Shown: positions 1 through 7,185, numbered from the stretch's first letter. The stretch is 14,793 bases of DNA from Patescibacteria group bacterium (GCA_022710085.1 JAKLHP010000012.1:1-14793); one strand, 5' to 3'. Notes: generated by a model from the letters alone, not told the origin. A program made the numbers and translations.

Positions 1-1
1 A

Positions 2-979
2 GAAGGAGATCTTGTTGTCGGAGGAAAAATGATTGAGCAAATGAGCGATACGGATTTATTCAAGAAAATTATGAAGGGAGCATCGGTTTTTGCTCGCATT
101 ACTCCTGAACAAAAATTAAGGATTGCTAAGGTTCTCAAGGATAACGGTCAGATTATTGCGATGACGGGAGATGGTGTTAATGATGCTCCAGCGCTTAAGA
201 AAGCTGATATCGGAGTAGCGATGGGAATGATGGGAACCGATGTTTCCAAAGAGGTTTCGGATATGATTCTTCTGGATGATAATTTTTCTTCAATCGTAAA
301 CGGAGTAAAGGAGGGAAGAACCATCTACCAGAATATTAGAAAATTTGTTTATTATGTATTTACTTCCAATGCCAGTGAATTTTTTGCGATTGTTATCGGA
401 GTCGTCCTTCACATACCATCTCCTGTCACTGCAGTACAAATTTTGGCGATTGATTTGGGAACAGATGTGTTTCCTTCTTTCTCCCTGGGGCTGGAACCTC
501 CGGAAAAAAGATCAGTTTCCAAGAAAGAAAGGAAAAATAAGAACGTTATCATTGATTTTAACGGGTTTAAGCGAATTATATATAATGGAATTATTATGGC
601 GACGGGAGCAGTAGCAACTTTTCTTTGGTCGATGATTAGAGGAGGCTGGACATTTGGAGCTCCGATTGTCGGAAGTGATCCGCTCTATATCAAATCAACC
701 TCCGCCGCTTATGCGGTTTTGGCTATGACCCAGATGGCCAATCTTTTGGGAGCCAGAAGCGAGAAATTGTCAGTTTTCGAAGTAGGTTTTTTCAAGAACA
801 AATATTTGATTTTTTCTATTTTTATTTCTTTCGGAATTCTGCTATGCTTTTTATATGTTTCCTTTATCCAAAAATATCTACATCTTTCTCCCATTGATTC
901 GAAAGATTGGATGATGGTTATCGGATCAATGCTTGCGGTTTTCTTTTTTGAAGAAGCAAGAAAAGCAGAAAGTAAATAA
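2..979 (+). CDS. P-type cation-transporting ATPase, C-terminal part (5' end outside window)
   Basis: Membrane pump that couples ATP hydrolysis to cation transport. The frame is open to the left edge with no need of a start, so the N-terminal two thirds (actuator domain, DKTG phosphorylation site, nucleotide domain) are outside the window. Seen here: the hinge motif TGDGVNDAP of the P domain (about 164-190), then about six hydrophobic segments matching M5-M10 of type II pumps. M5 carries SNASEF and M6 carries IDLGTD (449-466), with two aspartates at the spacing of Na,K-ATPase residues 804 and 808, whereas SERCA-type calcium pumps have N..TD in M6. This favours a P2C-like (Na+/K+/H+) or related bacterial type II pump, but the ion cannot be read from the fragment. 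murB follows after 18 bases, probably co-transcribed. Family sure; substrate uncertain. Confidence 0.93.
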   Translation, partial: EGDLVVGGKMIEQMSDTDLFKKIMKGASVFARITPEQKLRIAKVLKDNGQIIAMTGDGVNDAPALKKADIGVAMGMMGTDVSKEVSDMILLDDNFSSIVNGVKEGRTIYQNIRKFVYYVFTSNASEFFAIVIGVVLHIPSPVTAVQILAIDLGTDVFPSFSLGLEPPEKRSVSKKERKNKNVIIDFNGFKRIIYNGIIMATGAVATFLWSMIRGGWTFGAPIVGSDPLYIKSTSAAYAVLAMTQMANLLGARSEKLSVFEVGFFKNKYLIFSIFISFGILLCFLYVSFIQKYLHLSPIDSKDWMMVIGSMLAVFFFEEARKAESK

Positions 980-997
980 TTAAGCCTGCTCATAACA

Positions 998-1981
998 ATG
1001 CTGGATATTCAAAAAAACATCAACCTTGCGAAATACTCGACTTTCAAAATTGGCGGACCGGCAAAGGAATTTGTCGAGGTTAAAAATGAAAAAGATCTAG
1101 AAAAAGCTTTGGAGTATGCTAGAAATAATAAGATTAATTTTTTTATCTTAGGAGGAGGAAGTAATGTTATTTTTGATGACGAGGGTTTTAAAGGATTGAT
1201 CATAAAGCTTGGTTCAGGAGGGAATGGAATAAATAAGGTTAGCAGCTTTGAAACAGAAGAAATTTTTAAAGAGTCGGAGTTTTTATATTTTGATATTTGG
1301 GCGGGGGAAAAACTTTCAGCGGCTGTGAATTTTTCGAAAGAAAACGATCTGACCGGACTTGAATGGGCAGTAAGTATTCCTGGGACAATTGGAGGAGCAG
1401 TCCGTGGCAACTGCGGAGCATTTGGAGGGAGTATTTCCGATATAATATCGGAGGTCAGAATTTTAGATGAAGCCGATGGATCAATATTAAAAATAATTTC
1501 CAATAGTGAATGCAATTTTTCTTATCGCAGCAGCATTTTCAAAGATAACCCCGATCTGATTGTAATTTCGGCCAGAATCAAGCTTAAAAGAGGGGACAAG
1601 GATGAAATAGGAAATAAGATAGAAAAAATCCTTAAAGAAAGGGCAAAAAAGCAGCCAAACTCTTGGATAGGAAACGCCGGAAGCTTTTTTATGAATCCGA
1701 TTATTGAAGATGAAAAGGTAAAAGAGCTATTTGAAAAGGAAACAGGAAGCAAAATTATCAACAATAGGATTCCGGCCGGATGGCTTATCGAAGAGGTGGG
1801 ACTCAGGGGAAAAAAAATTGGAAACATTATGATAAGCGATATTAATGCTAATTTTCTCATCAATACCGGAGGGGCAACGGCGAAAGAAGTGATTATTGCT
1901 ACCAGTATTATTAAGCAGAAGGTAAGGACAGAATTTGGAATTCAATTAAAAGAAGAAATAAAATTGGTTTTTAATAATTAA
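998..1981 (+). CDS. murB: UDP-N-acetylenolpyruvoylglucosamine reductase MurB
   Basis: FAD- and NADPH-dependent cytoplasmic enzyme that reduces UDP-GlcNAc-enolpyruvate to UDP-MurNAc, the second committed step of peptidoglycan precursor synthesis. At 327 residues it is full length. FAD-binding features are LGGGSN (51-56) and IPGTIGGAV (127-135). The three catalytic positions of the E. coli enzyme (Arg159, Ser229, Glu325) have counterparts in R177 of YRSS, S229 of NAGSFF and E320 of LKEE. The SFFMNP form and the YRSSIF context resemble the E. coli type I enzyme more than the shorter type II enzymes. The start has no clear Shine-Dalgarno site; it is the ATG just after the ATPase stop. hpf follows after 13 bases. 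No key residue appears missing. Confidence 0.97.
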   Translation: MLDIQKNINLAKYSTFKIGGPAKEFVEVKNEKDLEKALEYARNNKINFFILGGGSNVIFDDEGFKGLIIKLGSGGNGINKVSSFETEEIFKESEFLYFDIWAGEKLSAAVNFSKENDLTGLEWAVSIPGTIGGAVRGNCGAFGGSISDIISEVRILDEADGSILKIISNSECNFSYRSSIFKDNPDLIVISARIKLKRGDKDEIGNKIEKILKERAKKQPNSWIGNAGSFFMNPIIEDEKVKELFEKETGSKIINNRIPAGWLIEEVGLRGKKIGNIMISDINANFLINTGGATAKEVIIATSIIKQKVRTEFGIQLKEEIKLVFNN

Positions 1982-1994
1982 AATTATAAGAAAG

Positions 1995-2345
1995 ATGAAT
2001 GTAAGATATTTATTAAAGCGGACAAAAATTGATGATCGTTCAAAAGACTACATTGAAAAAAGGCTCAAATCCCTGGAAAAGTTATTGAAAAATATTTTGC
2101 AAATTGAAATCGAAATCGATTTGGACAAAAAGGGAAAATTCCGAGTAGAGGTGATTATTAAAACCCCATACGAAATTTATCAATCAGAAGAAACCTCCGA
2201 AAGCGTCGAGGCTTCTATTGATATTGTGGAAGGAGAACTCAGAAAGCAAATAATTAGAGGTAAGGGGAAAATTGAAACCTTAAAAAAGCGAGGCAGGAAC
2301 TCCCTAAAGAAAAAAATAGTTTTGGACAAAAACGCAAGATTTTAA
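1995..2345 (+). CDS. hpf: Short ribosome hibernation promoting factor (HPF/YfiA family)
   Basis: Small protein of the HPF/RaiA fold that binds the 30S decoding region and silences ribosomes in slow growth. At 116 residues it is the short form: it has the beta-alpha-beta-beta-beta-alpha core (MNVRYLLKRTKID start, then an amphipathic helix, the strand IQIEIEID-like segment, the strand FRVEVIIKTP, and the helix SVEASIDIVEGELRKQI) followed by a short Lys/Arg-rich tail, and it lacks the separate C-terminal dimerisation domain of long HPF. Family members of this form inactivate 70S ribosomes without making 100S dimers on their own, which is known for the family and not visible here. Last gene of the probable ATPase-murB-hpf run; no terminator is evident after it. 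Confidence 0.88.
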   Translation: MNVRYLLKRTKIDDRSKDYIEKRLKSLEKLLKNILQIEIEIDLDKKGKFRVEVIIKTPYEIYQSEETSESVEASIDIVEGELRKQIIRGKGKIETLKKRGRNSLKKKIVLDKNARF

Positions 2346-2378
2346 TTCTTTGCAAGCTGCTTAATAATGGAATATGAT

Positions 2379-2407
2379 TTTTCGTATTGAAGGAAGTGTT
2401 GTATAAT
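2379..2407 (+). promoter_or_regulatory. Possible promoter for the 2422-3380 gene group
   Basis: A perfect -10 box TATAAT lies at 2402-2407. The -35 region at 17 bases upstream (2379-2384, TTTTCG) is poor, so the call rests on the -10 box and its position in the 76-base gap after hpf. A start site near 2414 would leave only about 8 bases before the ATG at 2422, but about 32 before the ATG at 2446. Confidence 0.4.
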
Positions 2408-2421
2408 ATTAATACAAATTA

Positions 2422-2832
2422 ATGGCAACTAGGAATAAAATAAAAATGAAAATAAACTTCAGGAGATACGTTCTTTATTTGATTCGCTGGCAGCTTAGCA
2501 CTCCGATCTTAGCTCCGGTAGTGGCTTATTTCAAGAATTCCCCTTCAATTTTTGGAACGAAAGAAGATTGGATTGGTTCCATTGTTGCGAATTTTATTGG
2601 TGGTCTGATTTTTTTCTGGGTAGATCAATTCATTTTTACTTCAAAAGGATTGGAGGCTCAATGGGAGGTTCAGGAAAATATTGCTTGTGTTGATTGTGGA
2701 AAAATAACCAGAGGATACCGTCTGGTAAAAACAAAGAATTATGACCGGACTAAGCACAATCCTCAATTCCGCTGTGAAAAATGTTCCCAGAAAAAGACCG
2801 AAGAACTTCGAAAAAGAGGAATAGATGTTTAA
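2422..2832 (+). CDS. Small two-helix membrane protein with C-terminal zinc ribbon, function unknown
   Basis: 136 residues. Two hydrophobic helices lie at about 16-37 and 49-72, the second ending in a WVDQFIF motif loosely like the N-terminal part of GtrA-type membrane proteins. The C-terminal half is soluble with C89-x2-C92 and C118-x2-C121, a CxxC/CxxC knuckle pair typical of a zinc ribbon, rich in Lys/Arg. I associate such proteins with Patescibacteria genomes but know no function for them. Start choice is open: the ATG at 2446 (residue 9, giving MKINFRRY) has AGGAA at 2431-2435, ten bases upstream, and suits the likely promoter better than 2422, which has no Shine-Dalgarno site. The 3' end overlaps the 33-codon gene at 2825 by eight bases. 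Confidence 0.75.
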   Translation: MATRNKIKMKINFRRYVLYLIRWQLSTPILAPVVAYFKNSPSIFGTKEDWIGSIVANFIGGLIFFWVDQFIFTSKGLEAQWEVQENIACVDCGKITRGYRLVKTKNYDRTKHNPQFRCEKCSQKKTEELRKRGIDV

Positions 2833-2926
2833 TCGTTTCAGCTTAAATATAAATAAAAATAAAATTAATATTTGTGAATTATGCGGGAAGTTAATTTTTG
2901 TGAACACTTGCAAAATTTGCAGATAA
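2825..2926 (+). CDS. 33-residue zinc-ribbon microprotein (putative)
   Basis: Short frame ATG 2825 to TAA 2924-2926, starting inside the last codons of the preceding gene (overlap 2825-2832), which suggests translational coupling. The product is an Asn/Lys-rich lead of 16 residues followed by a compact C17-x2-C20-x8-C29-x2-C32 arrangement: ICELCGK, a short hydrophobic strand LIFV, then CKICR at the very end. Four cysteines in two CxxC pairs in so short a frame in AT-rich DNA are unlikely noise, and the pattern echoes the CVDCGK/CEKCS ribbon of the gene it overlaps. It could be a real metal-binding peptide, or the remnant of a second zinc-ribbon copy. No family recognised. Confidence 0.5.
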   Translation: MFNRFSLNINKNKINICELCGKLIFVNTCKICR

Positions 2927-2939
2927 AAATGGAAAACAT

Positions 2940-3380
2940 ATGAATCCAAAATTATCGACCACTTTCGCAGTCGTGATAATACTGCTGATAGCTGGAATTT
3001 TAACCTGGATATTTTTGGTTGGGAATAATTCTATTTTTCGGCAAGAACCCGAGAGTGTGCCAATAACACAAAATCAAAAAGAGCAGTGTTCCAAGCGTGC
3101 TTATGATGGGGAAGCCAAAATAAGAGTTTGGAATCATGAAAGCGAAGCAGATGAAACGATTATTAACATAGCAGAAGAAGATCTGGAAAAATTACCAAAG
3201 AACTGCAAAAATCAAAAAGCCAAGCTGGTGGACGCAGCTCCTGAAATAGCGGAAAAAATTAAAGCAGCTTCAAAAGAAAATCCGGCAGAAATAACAATAA
3301 AAGGAATACTTAATAATTGCGAGGAAGTTATCTCCTTGAGTATTGGATCCGGCGAAGAGGTTTTTAAAAAATATTTATAA
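2940..3380 (+). CDS. Membrane-anchored hypothetical protein
   Basis: 146 residues, not recognised. A single hydrophobic segment at about 9-28 (FAVVIILLIAGILTWIFLV) after a short polar start marks a signal anchor or uncleaved signal peptide, which would place the remaining roughly 115 residues outside the membrane. There is no lipobox cysteine after the segment. The outer part is acidic and lysine-rich, with three cysteines (C49, C89 and one in NNCEEV near 128), and contains no motif I can assign. It starts 13 bases after the microprotein frame, and a terminator follows directly, so it is likely the last gene of the group starting at 2422. Real gene by length, position and membrane-anchor pattern. 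Confidence 0.75.
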   Translation: MNPKLSTTFAVVIILLIAGILTWIFLVGNNSIFRQEPESVPITQNQKEQCSKRAYDGEAKIRVWNHESEADETIINIAEEDLEKLPKNCKNQKAKLVDAAPEIAEKIKAASKENPAEITIKGILNNCEEVISLSIGSGEEVFKKYL

Positions 3381-3407
3381 AAAAAGCAATTTTTTGTCCA
3401 ACTTTTG

Positions 3408-3442
3408 AAAAAACCCCTTCTTTGACGAAGGGTGTTTTTTTT
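3408..3442 (+). terminator. Intrinsic terminator after the 2940 gene
   Basis: Stem AAAAAACCCCTTC (3408-3420) pairs with GAAGGG-T-GTTTTTT across a six-base loop TTTGAC (3421-3426), with one bulged T at 3433, followed by a run of eight T ending at 3442. It ends the 2422-3380 group. Its loop holds the -35 box of the secA promoter. Confidence 0.85.
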
Positions 3443-3450
3443 GGTAAAAT
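3422..3450 (+). promoter_or_regulatory. secA promoter
   Basis: -35 TTGACG at 3422-3427, 17-base spacer, -10 TAAAAT at 3445-3450 preceded by TGG (an extended -10 TGn). Predicted start near 3457, giving a leader of about 50 bases. The leader contains a weak hairpin (3460-3483) and a perfect 14-base AT palindrome at 3489-3502 just before the start codon. The -35 box sits in the loop of the upstream terminator. Confidence 0.72.
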
Positions 3451-3507
3451 GATAGGTATTGGCGGATTGAAATATCTTAGCCAGGTTTATATTTATAAAT
3501 ATTTATT

Positions 3508-6156
3508 ATGTCCATATTCAAGAAAATATTTGGCTCAAATGAGAGGGAAATAGGAAAGCTCCAGCCTATTGTTGATAAAATTAATTCTTTTGATCCAGTG
3601 ATGTCGAAGCTTTCGGACGAAGATTTGAAAAGCAAGACAGTTGAGTTTAAAAAACGCCTTGAAAAAGGAGAATCTCTGGATGATTTGCTCCCTGAGGCAT
3701 TTGCCACAGTCCGAGAGGCATCCAAGCGTGTTATTGGAGAGCAACACTTTGATGTTCAGCTTATTGGCGGAATCGTTCTTCATCAGGGGAAAATTGCAGA
3801 AATGAAGACTGGGGAAGGAAAAACCCTGACCTCAACCCTGCCAATTTATTTGAATGCTCTTTCAGGCAAGGGAGTCCATGTCGTGACTATTAATGATTAC
3901 CTAGCCAAGCGTGACTGTAACTGGATGGGTTCCATTTTTCATTTCTTGGGAATTTCCACAGCTTGCATCGTGCATGACTTCTCTTATCGCTATGAACCGA
4001 AAATTGTTGATGCCAATGAAGCAAATGTTGAAATGGAAAATCTGATTGAAATTTCCAGGAAAGATGCCTATAACTCGGATATTACGTATGGGACTAACAA
4101 CGAGTTCGGTTTCGATTATCTCCGCGACAATATGGTCCAGAGTTTGGAACAAATGTCACAAAGGGACCTTAACTTTGCGATCGTAGACGAGGTAGACTCG
4201 ATTCTTATTGATGAGGCTAGAACTCCGCTTATTATTTCTGCTCCAGATATGGAATCAACCAAGCTCTATCAGCGTTTTGCCCAAATTGTTCCAAGACTCA
4301 AAGAAAAAGATGATTATGAAGTTGATGAAAAGATGAAATCGGTAGTACTTACGGAAAAAGGAATTTCTAAGGTTGAAGAAATGCTGGGGGTAGGAAATAT
4401 TTATGATCCAGGAAAGATAAATTATGTCCATCACCTCGAACAGTCGCTTAAGGCTGAGGTTATTTTCAAGCTCGACAGAGATTATGTGGTTAAAGATGGG
4501 CAGGTAATAATTGTTGATGATTTTACAGGAAGGCTTATGGAGGGCCGCCGTTATAGCGAAGGGCTTCATCAGGCGATTGAGGCCAAGGAAGGAGTCGAGG
4601 TACAAAAAGAATCAAGGACACTGGCAACAATTACTTTCCAAAATTATTTTCGAATGTATAACAAGCTTTCCGGAATGACCGGAACAGCGACAACTAGCGC
4701 GGAAGAATTTTTCAAAGTATACAAATTGGAAGTGATGGAAATCCCGACTAATAAAAAAATGGTCAGAAATGATCTTCCGGATGTTGTGTATAAAACTGAA
4801 AAGGGAAAATTCGATGCCATTGCCAAGAAAATAAAAGAAGTAAATAAAAACGGACAGCCAGTACTAGTAGGAACGATTGCTATCGAAAAATCCGAATATT
4901 TAAGCGCTCTTCTCGGACGCGAGGGAGTCAAACACGAGGTTTTAAATGCCAAACACCATGAAAAAGAAGCGCTAATAGTTACCAGTGCTGGTCAATTGGG
5001 TTCAGTGACCATTGCTACCAATATGGCTGGTCGTGGAACGGATATTAAGCTCGGAGAGGGAGTGAAAGGAGTTGGAGGGCTGATGATTATCGGTACAGAG
5101 CGCCATGAGGCTAGGCGCATCGATAATCAGCTTCGAGGACGTGCAGGAAGGCAGGGTGATCCTGGGGTTTCTCAATTTTTTGTTTCCCTGGAAGATGAAC
5201 TGATGAGAAGGTTTGGGGGAGATAAAATGAAAAATATGATGGATAAATTGGGCCTTCCTGAGGATCAGCCGATTCAAAATTCAATCATTTCCAAAACCAT
5301 TGAAAATGCTCAAAATAAAATTGAAGGATTTAACTTTGACATCCGAAAGCATGTTTTGGATTATGACGATGTGATGAATAAGCAAAGAGAGGTTGTATAC
5401 AAAAAGCGCAAAGAAATATTGGAAAGAAAGGAAGTAAAGAGTGAAATTATTAATAATATTTCAGAAGAATTGGAAAAAATAGTTTCTTTTCATACGGCAG
5501 GAGAAGAATTTGATTGGGATTTCGGAGATCTATTTTCGGAAATTGGAAATATTTTTCCATTTTCGGAAGAAAACAAAAAACAGGTTGAAGCCATAAAAAA
5601 CGATAAGTCAAAAAACGAAATAGAAAAAAGAGGAGCGCTTCACGGATTTCTTATGGATCTGGCAAAAATGGCTTATGGACAGAAAGAGAAAGAAATTGAA
5701 GAAGAAAATATGAAAGGAGCGGAGAAAATGGTGGCGCTTCAAACTATTGATACTTTGTGGATGAATCATCTGGATGAAATCGATTATCTTCGAGAAGGAA
5801 TCGGACTTCGCGGATACGGGCAAAGAGATCCGCTCATTGAATACAAAAGAGAAGCCTTCAACTTATTCTCACATCTTATGGAAAATGTGCGTTCAACTAT
5901 AGTTCGCACCATTTTCCGTATTCAGCTTATTCCTGCGTTGCAAACCCAGAAAGAGGAGCGAAAGGACTTACAGTTTAAGGGAGCAGATGAAGAAATGGAA
6001 CAGTTCGGGGCGGCCAAGAAAATCCAAAATTCAGGCGGGGAAAAGAGCGAAGAAATAAAACAGAAACCGATTATAAACAAGGATAAGAACGTTGGGCGCA
6101 ATGACCCATGCCCGTGCGGATCGGGTAAAAAGTATAAAAAGTGCTGTGGGAAATAA
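3508..6156 (+). CDS. secA: Preprotein translocase ATPase SecA
   Basis: Motor ATPase that drives unfolded preproteins through SecYEG. Full length at 882 residues. Walker A is MKTGEGKT (99-106); the DEAD-type Walker B is DEVD (227-230) followed by SILIDEARTPLIIS; helicase motifs TGTA, ATNMAGRGTDI and QLRGRAGRQGDPG follow in NBD2. The IRA/scaffold region DTLWMNHLDEIDYLREGIGLR is present. The C-terminus is a zinc-binding tail with C868-x-C870-x8-C879-C880 (CC in place of the usual CH), which in the family contacts SecB or ribosomes. Between the motif region near residue 152 and SDITYGTNNEFGFDYLRDN there is a stretch about 25 residues longer than in E. coli SecA. No Shine-Dalgarno site is seen at the ATG. 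It has its own promoter and is probably monocistronic. Confidence 0.98.
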   Translation: MSIFKKIFGSNEREIGKLQPIVDKINSFDPVMSKLSDEDLKSKTVEFKKRLEKGESLDDLLPEAFATVREASKRVIGEQHFDVQLIGGIVLHQGKIAEMKTGEGKTLTSTLPIYLNALSGKGVHVVTINDYLAKRDCNWMGSIFHFLGISTACIVHDFSYRYEPKIVDANEANVEMENLIEISRKDAYNSDITYGTNNEFGFDYLRDNMVQSLEQMSQRDLNFAIVDEVDSILIDEARTPLIISAPDMESTKLYQRFAQIVPRLKEKDDYEVDEKMKSVVLTEKGISKVEEMLGVGNIYDPGKINYVHHLEQSLKAEVIFKLDRDYVVKDGQVIIVDDFTGRLMEGRRYSEGLHQAIEAKEGVEVQKESRTLATITFQNYFRMYNKLSGMTGTATTSAEEFFKVYKLEVMEIPTNKKMVRNDLPDVVYKTEKGKFDAIAKKIKEVNKNGQPVLVGTIAIEKSEYLSALLGREGVKHEVLNAKHHEKEALIVTSAGQLGSVTIATNMAGRGTDIKLGEGVKGVGGLMIIGTERHEARRIDNQLRGRAGRQGDPGVSQFFVSLEDELMRRFGGDKMKNMMDKLGLPEDQPIQNSIISKTIENAQNKIEGFNFDIRKHVLDYDDVMNKQREVVYKKRKEILERKEVKSEIINNISEELEKIVSFHTAGEEFDWDFGDLFSEIGNIFPFSEENKKQVEAIKNDKSKNEIEKRGALHGFLMDLAKMAYGQKEKEIEEENMKGAEKMVALQTIDTLWMNHLDEIDYLREGIGLRGYGQRDPLIEYKREAFNLFSHLMENVRSTIVRTIFRIQLIPALQTQKEERKDLQFKGADEEMEQFGAAKKIQNSGGEKSEEIKQKPIINKDKNVGRNDPCPCGSGKKYKKCCGK

Positions 6157-6188
6157 AAAAAGCCTGTTAAAACAAATAAAAACAGGCT
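6155..6188 (-). terminator. Intrinsic terminator of the - strand small RNA
   Basis: Read on the - strand: AGCCTGTT (6188-6181), a 12-base loop, AACAGGCT (6168-6161), then seven T (6161-6155). On the + strand the same hairpin is followed by AGGGCTC rather than T, so the polarity is - strand. It abuts the secA stop codon at 6154-6156. Confidence 0.75.
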
Positions 6189-6276
6189 AGGGCTCGGATC
6201 TCCTGGTTGCATTGAACCATTGTAGGCGTCCCATTCACGCCTCGTTGTTCGGTGTTATACCTACATCCGAAAGATT
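6155..6276 (-). ncRNA. Putative structured small RNA gene, convergent with secA (novel candidate)
   Basis: On the - strand, a promoter, a compact fold and a terminator follow each other with correct spacing and no coding frame. From a predicted start near 6276: P1 pairs 6265-6271 with 6193-6199 (TTCGGAT/ATCCGAG, 7 pairs including one G-U); inside it a weak hairpin at 6251-6261 (3 pairs), a 6-pair hairpin with a 7-base loop at 6224-6242 (AGGCGT/ACGCCT), and a 5-pair hairpin at 6204-6219 (TGGTT/AACCA). This resembles a four-way junction about 79 bases long, followed by the terminator. It is not a tRNA: the would-be T arm lacks a proper TTC loop and the anticodon-like loop GAATGGG lacks U33. I see no SRP RNA GGAA motif, 6S or 5S pattern. 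Function unknown. Confidence 0.6.
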
Positions 6277-6311
6277 ATAGTCATGCTATAAAAAAACAAT
6301 AAATAAGTCAA
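6274..6311 (-). promoter_or_regulatory. Promoter of the - strand small RNA
   Basis: -35 TTGACT (6311-6306), spacer of 17, -10 TAGCAT (6288-6283), start predicted near 6276, four or five bases before stem P1. The -35 box is identical to those of mreB and groES. A perfect TATAAT at 6279-6274 could serve instead but lacks a good -35 box and would start transcription inside P1. The region lies between this RNA and the divergent murI gene. Confidence 0.55.
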
Positions 6312-6351
6312 GTGTAAAAATATATAAATAAAAAATATCCGAAGGTTATTA

Positions 6352-7185
6352 ATGAAAAGTAAAATTAAAAGAAAATACTCGATTGGGGTTTTTGACTCTG
6401 GCCTTGGCGGGATTCAGATTTTGAAACATATTGCCAAAGAACTTCCCCAGTATGATTATGTCTATTTGGGAGATACAGCCAGGGTTCCGTATGGAGGCCG
6501 TTCTCAGGAAGTCATTTATGAATTTACCGTTCAGGCGGTTAATTTTCTTTTCAAAAAGGGATGTCATCTAATAATTTTCGCCTGCAATACCGTTTCAAGC
6601 AAGGCGCTTAGGAGAATCCAAAAAGAATATCTGCCAAAAAATTATCCGGACAAGAAAGTTCTTGGGGTTATTATTCCGGTTTCCGAAATGGCGGCTAAAA
6701 AGACGAAAAACAAGAGGATTGGCGTTATTGCGACCCAAGGCACTGTTTCTTCTGGCGCTTTTGGCAGGGAACTTCTCAAGATCAATCCGGAAATAAAATT
6801 ATTCCAGCAGGCTTGTCCGCTTCTGGTTCCGATAATAGAAGCCGGAGAAGAAAAATCGAAAGTTTCGGAACTGATGCTTCAAAAATACTTGAAGCCGATT
6901 ATCAAAAATAAAGCCGACACTTTGATTTTAGGATGCACTCACTACAGATTTCTGGAAAACAAGATTAGAAAAATAATCGGCAAGGATATGCGGCTTATAA
7001 ATGAGGGAAAGATAATTGCTGAAAAACTAAAGGATTATTTGGAAAGACATCAAGAAGTGGAGAATATGCTTCAAAAAAAATCGAAACTAAGATTTTTTTC
7101 CACGGATTTGACTGAAAAATTTGAAATAATGGGAAGCCGATTTTTCGGGAAAAAGATAAAACCGGAGAGGGCTAAATTGGAATAA
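6352..7185 (+). CDS. murI: Glutamate racemase MurI
   Basis: Cofactor-independent racemase that converts L-glutamate to D-glutamate for the peptidoglycan stem peptide. 277 residues, full length. The N-terminal active-site loop is FDSGLGG with D15 and S16; the two catalytic cysteines are C78 in ACNT and C195 in GCTHY, each in the standard family motif, and the substrate-binding YGGRS (47-51) and LGDTARVPYG segments are present. The start ATG has AAGG at 6342-6345, six bases upstream. It is divergent from the - strand small RNA, and a Nudix gene follows after 31 bases. The roughly 40 C-terminal residues after the core are Lys-rich and extend a little beyond typical racemases. No essential residue is missing. 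Confidence 0.96.
   Translation: MKSKIKRKYSIGVFDSGLGGIQILKHIAKELPQYDYVYLGDTARVPYGGRSQEVIYEFTVQAVNFLFKKGCHLIIFACNTVSSKALRRIQKEYLPKNYPDKKVLGVIIPVSEMAAKKTKNKRIGVIATQGTVSSGAFGRELLKINPEIKLFQQACPLLVPIIEAGEEKSKVSELMLQKYLKPIIKNKADTLILGCTHYRFLENKIRKIIGKDMRLINEGKIIAEKLKDYLERHQEVENMLQKKSKLRFFSTDLTEKFEIMGSRFFGKKIKPERAKLE

Noticed and set aside
3489..3502. 14-base AT palindrome before secA as an operator
   Set aside because: AT-rich palindromes of this size are common by chance here and no second copy was seen.
6161..6188. Hairpin as a + strand terminator for secA
   Set aside because: No T run follows on the + strand; the T run is on the - strand side.
6220..6236. GGGACGC string on the - strand, reminiscent of c-di-GMP-I riboswitches
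   Set aside because: The rest of the conserved core (CACGCACAGGGCAAACC-like segment and tetraloop receptor) is absent, and no gene lies downstream.
6193..6271. Cloverleaf-like fold suggesting a tRNA (a CAT-like triplet in the loop on the + strand)
   Set aside because: On neither strand is there a proper T arm with TTC-A loop, a U33 or a D arm of normal size; the promoter and terminator polarity point to a different - strand RNA.
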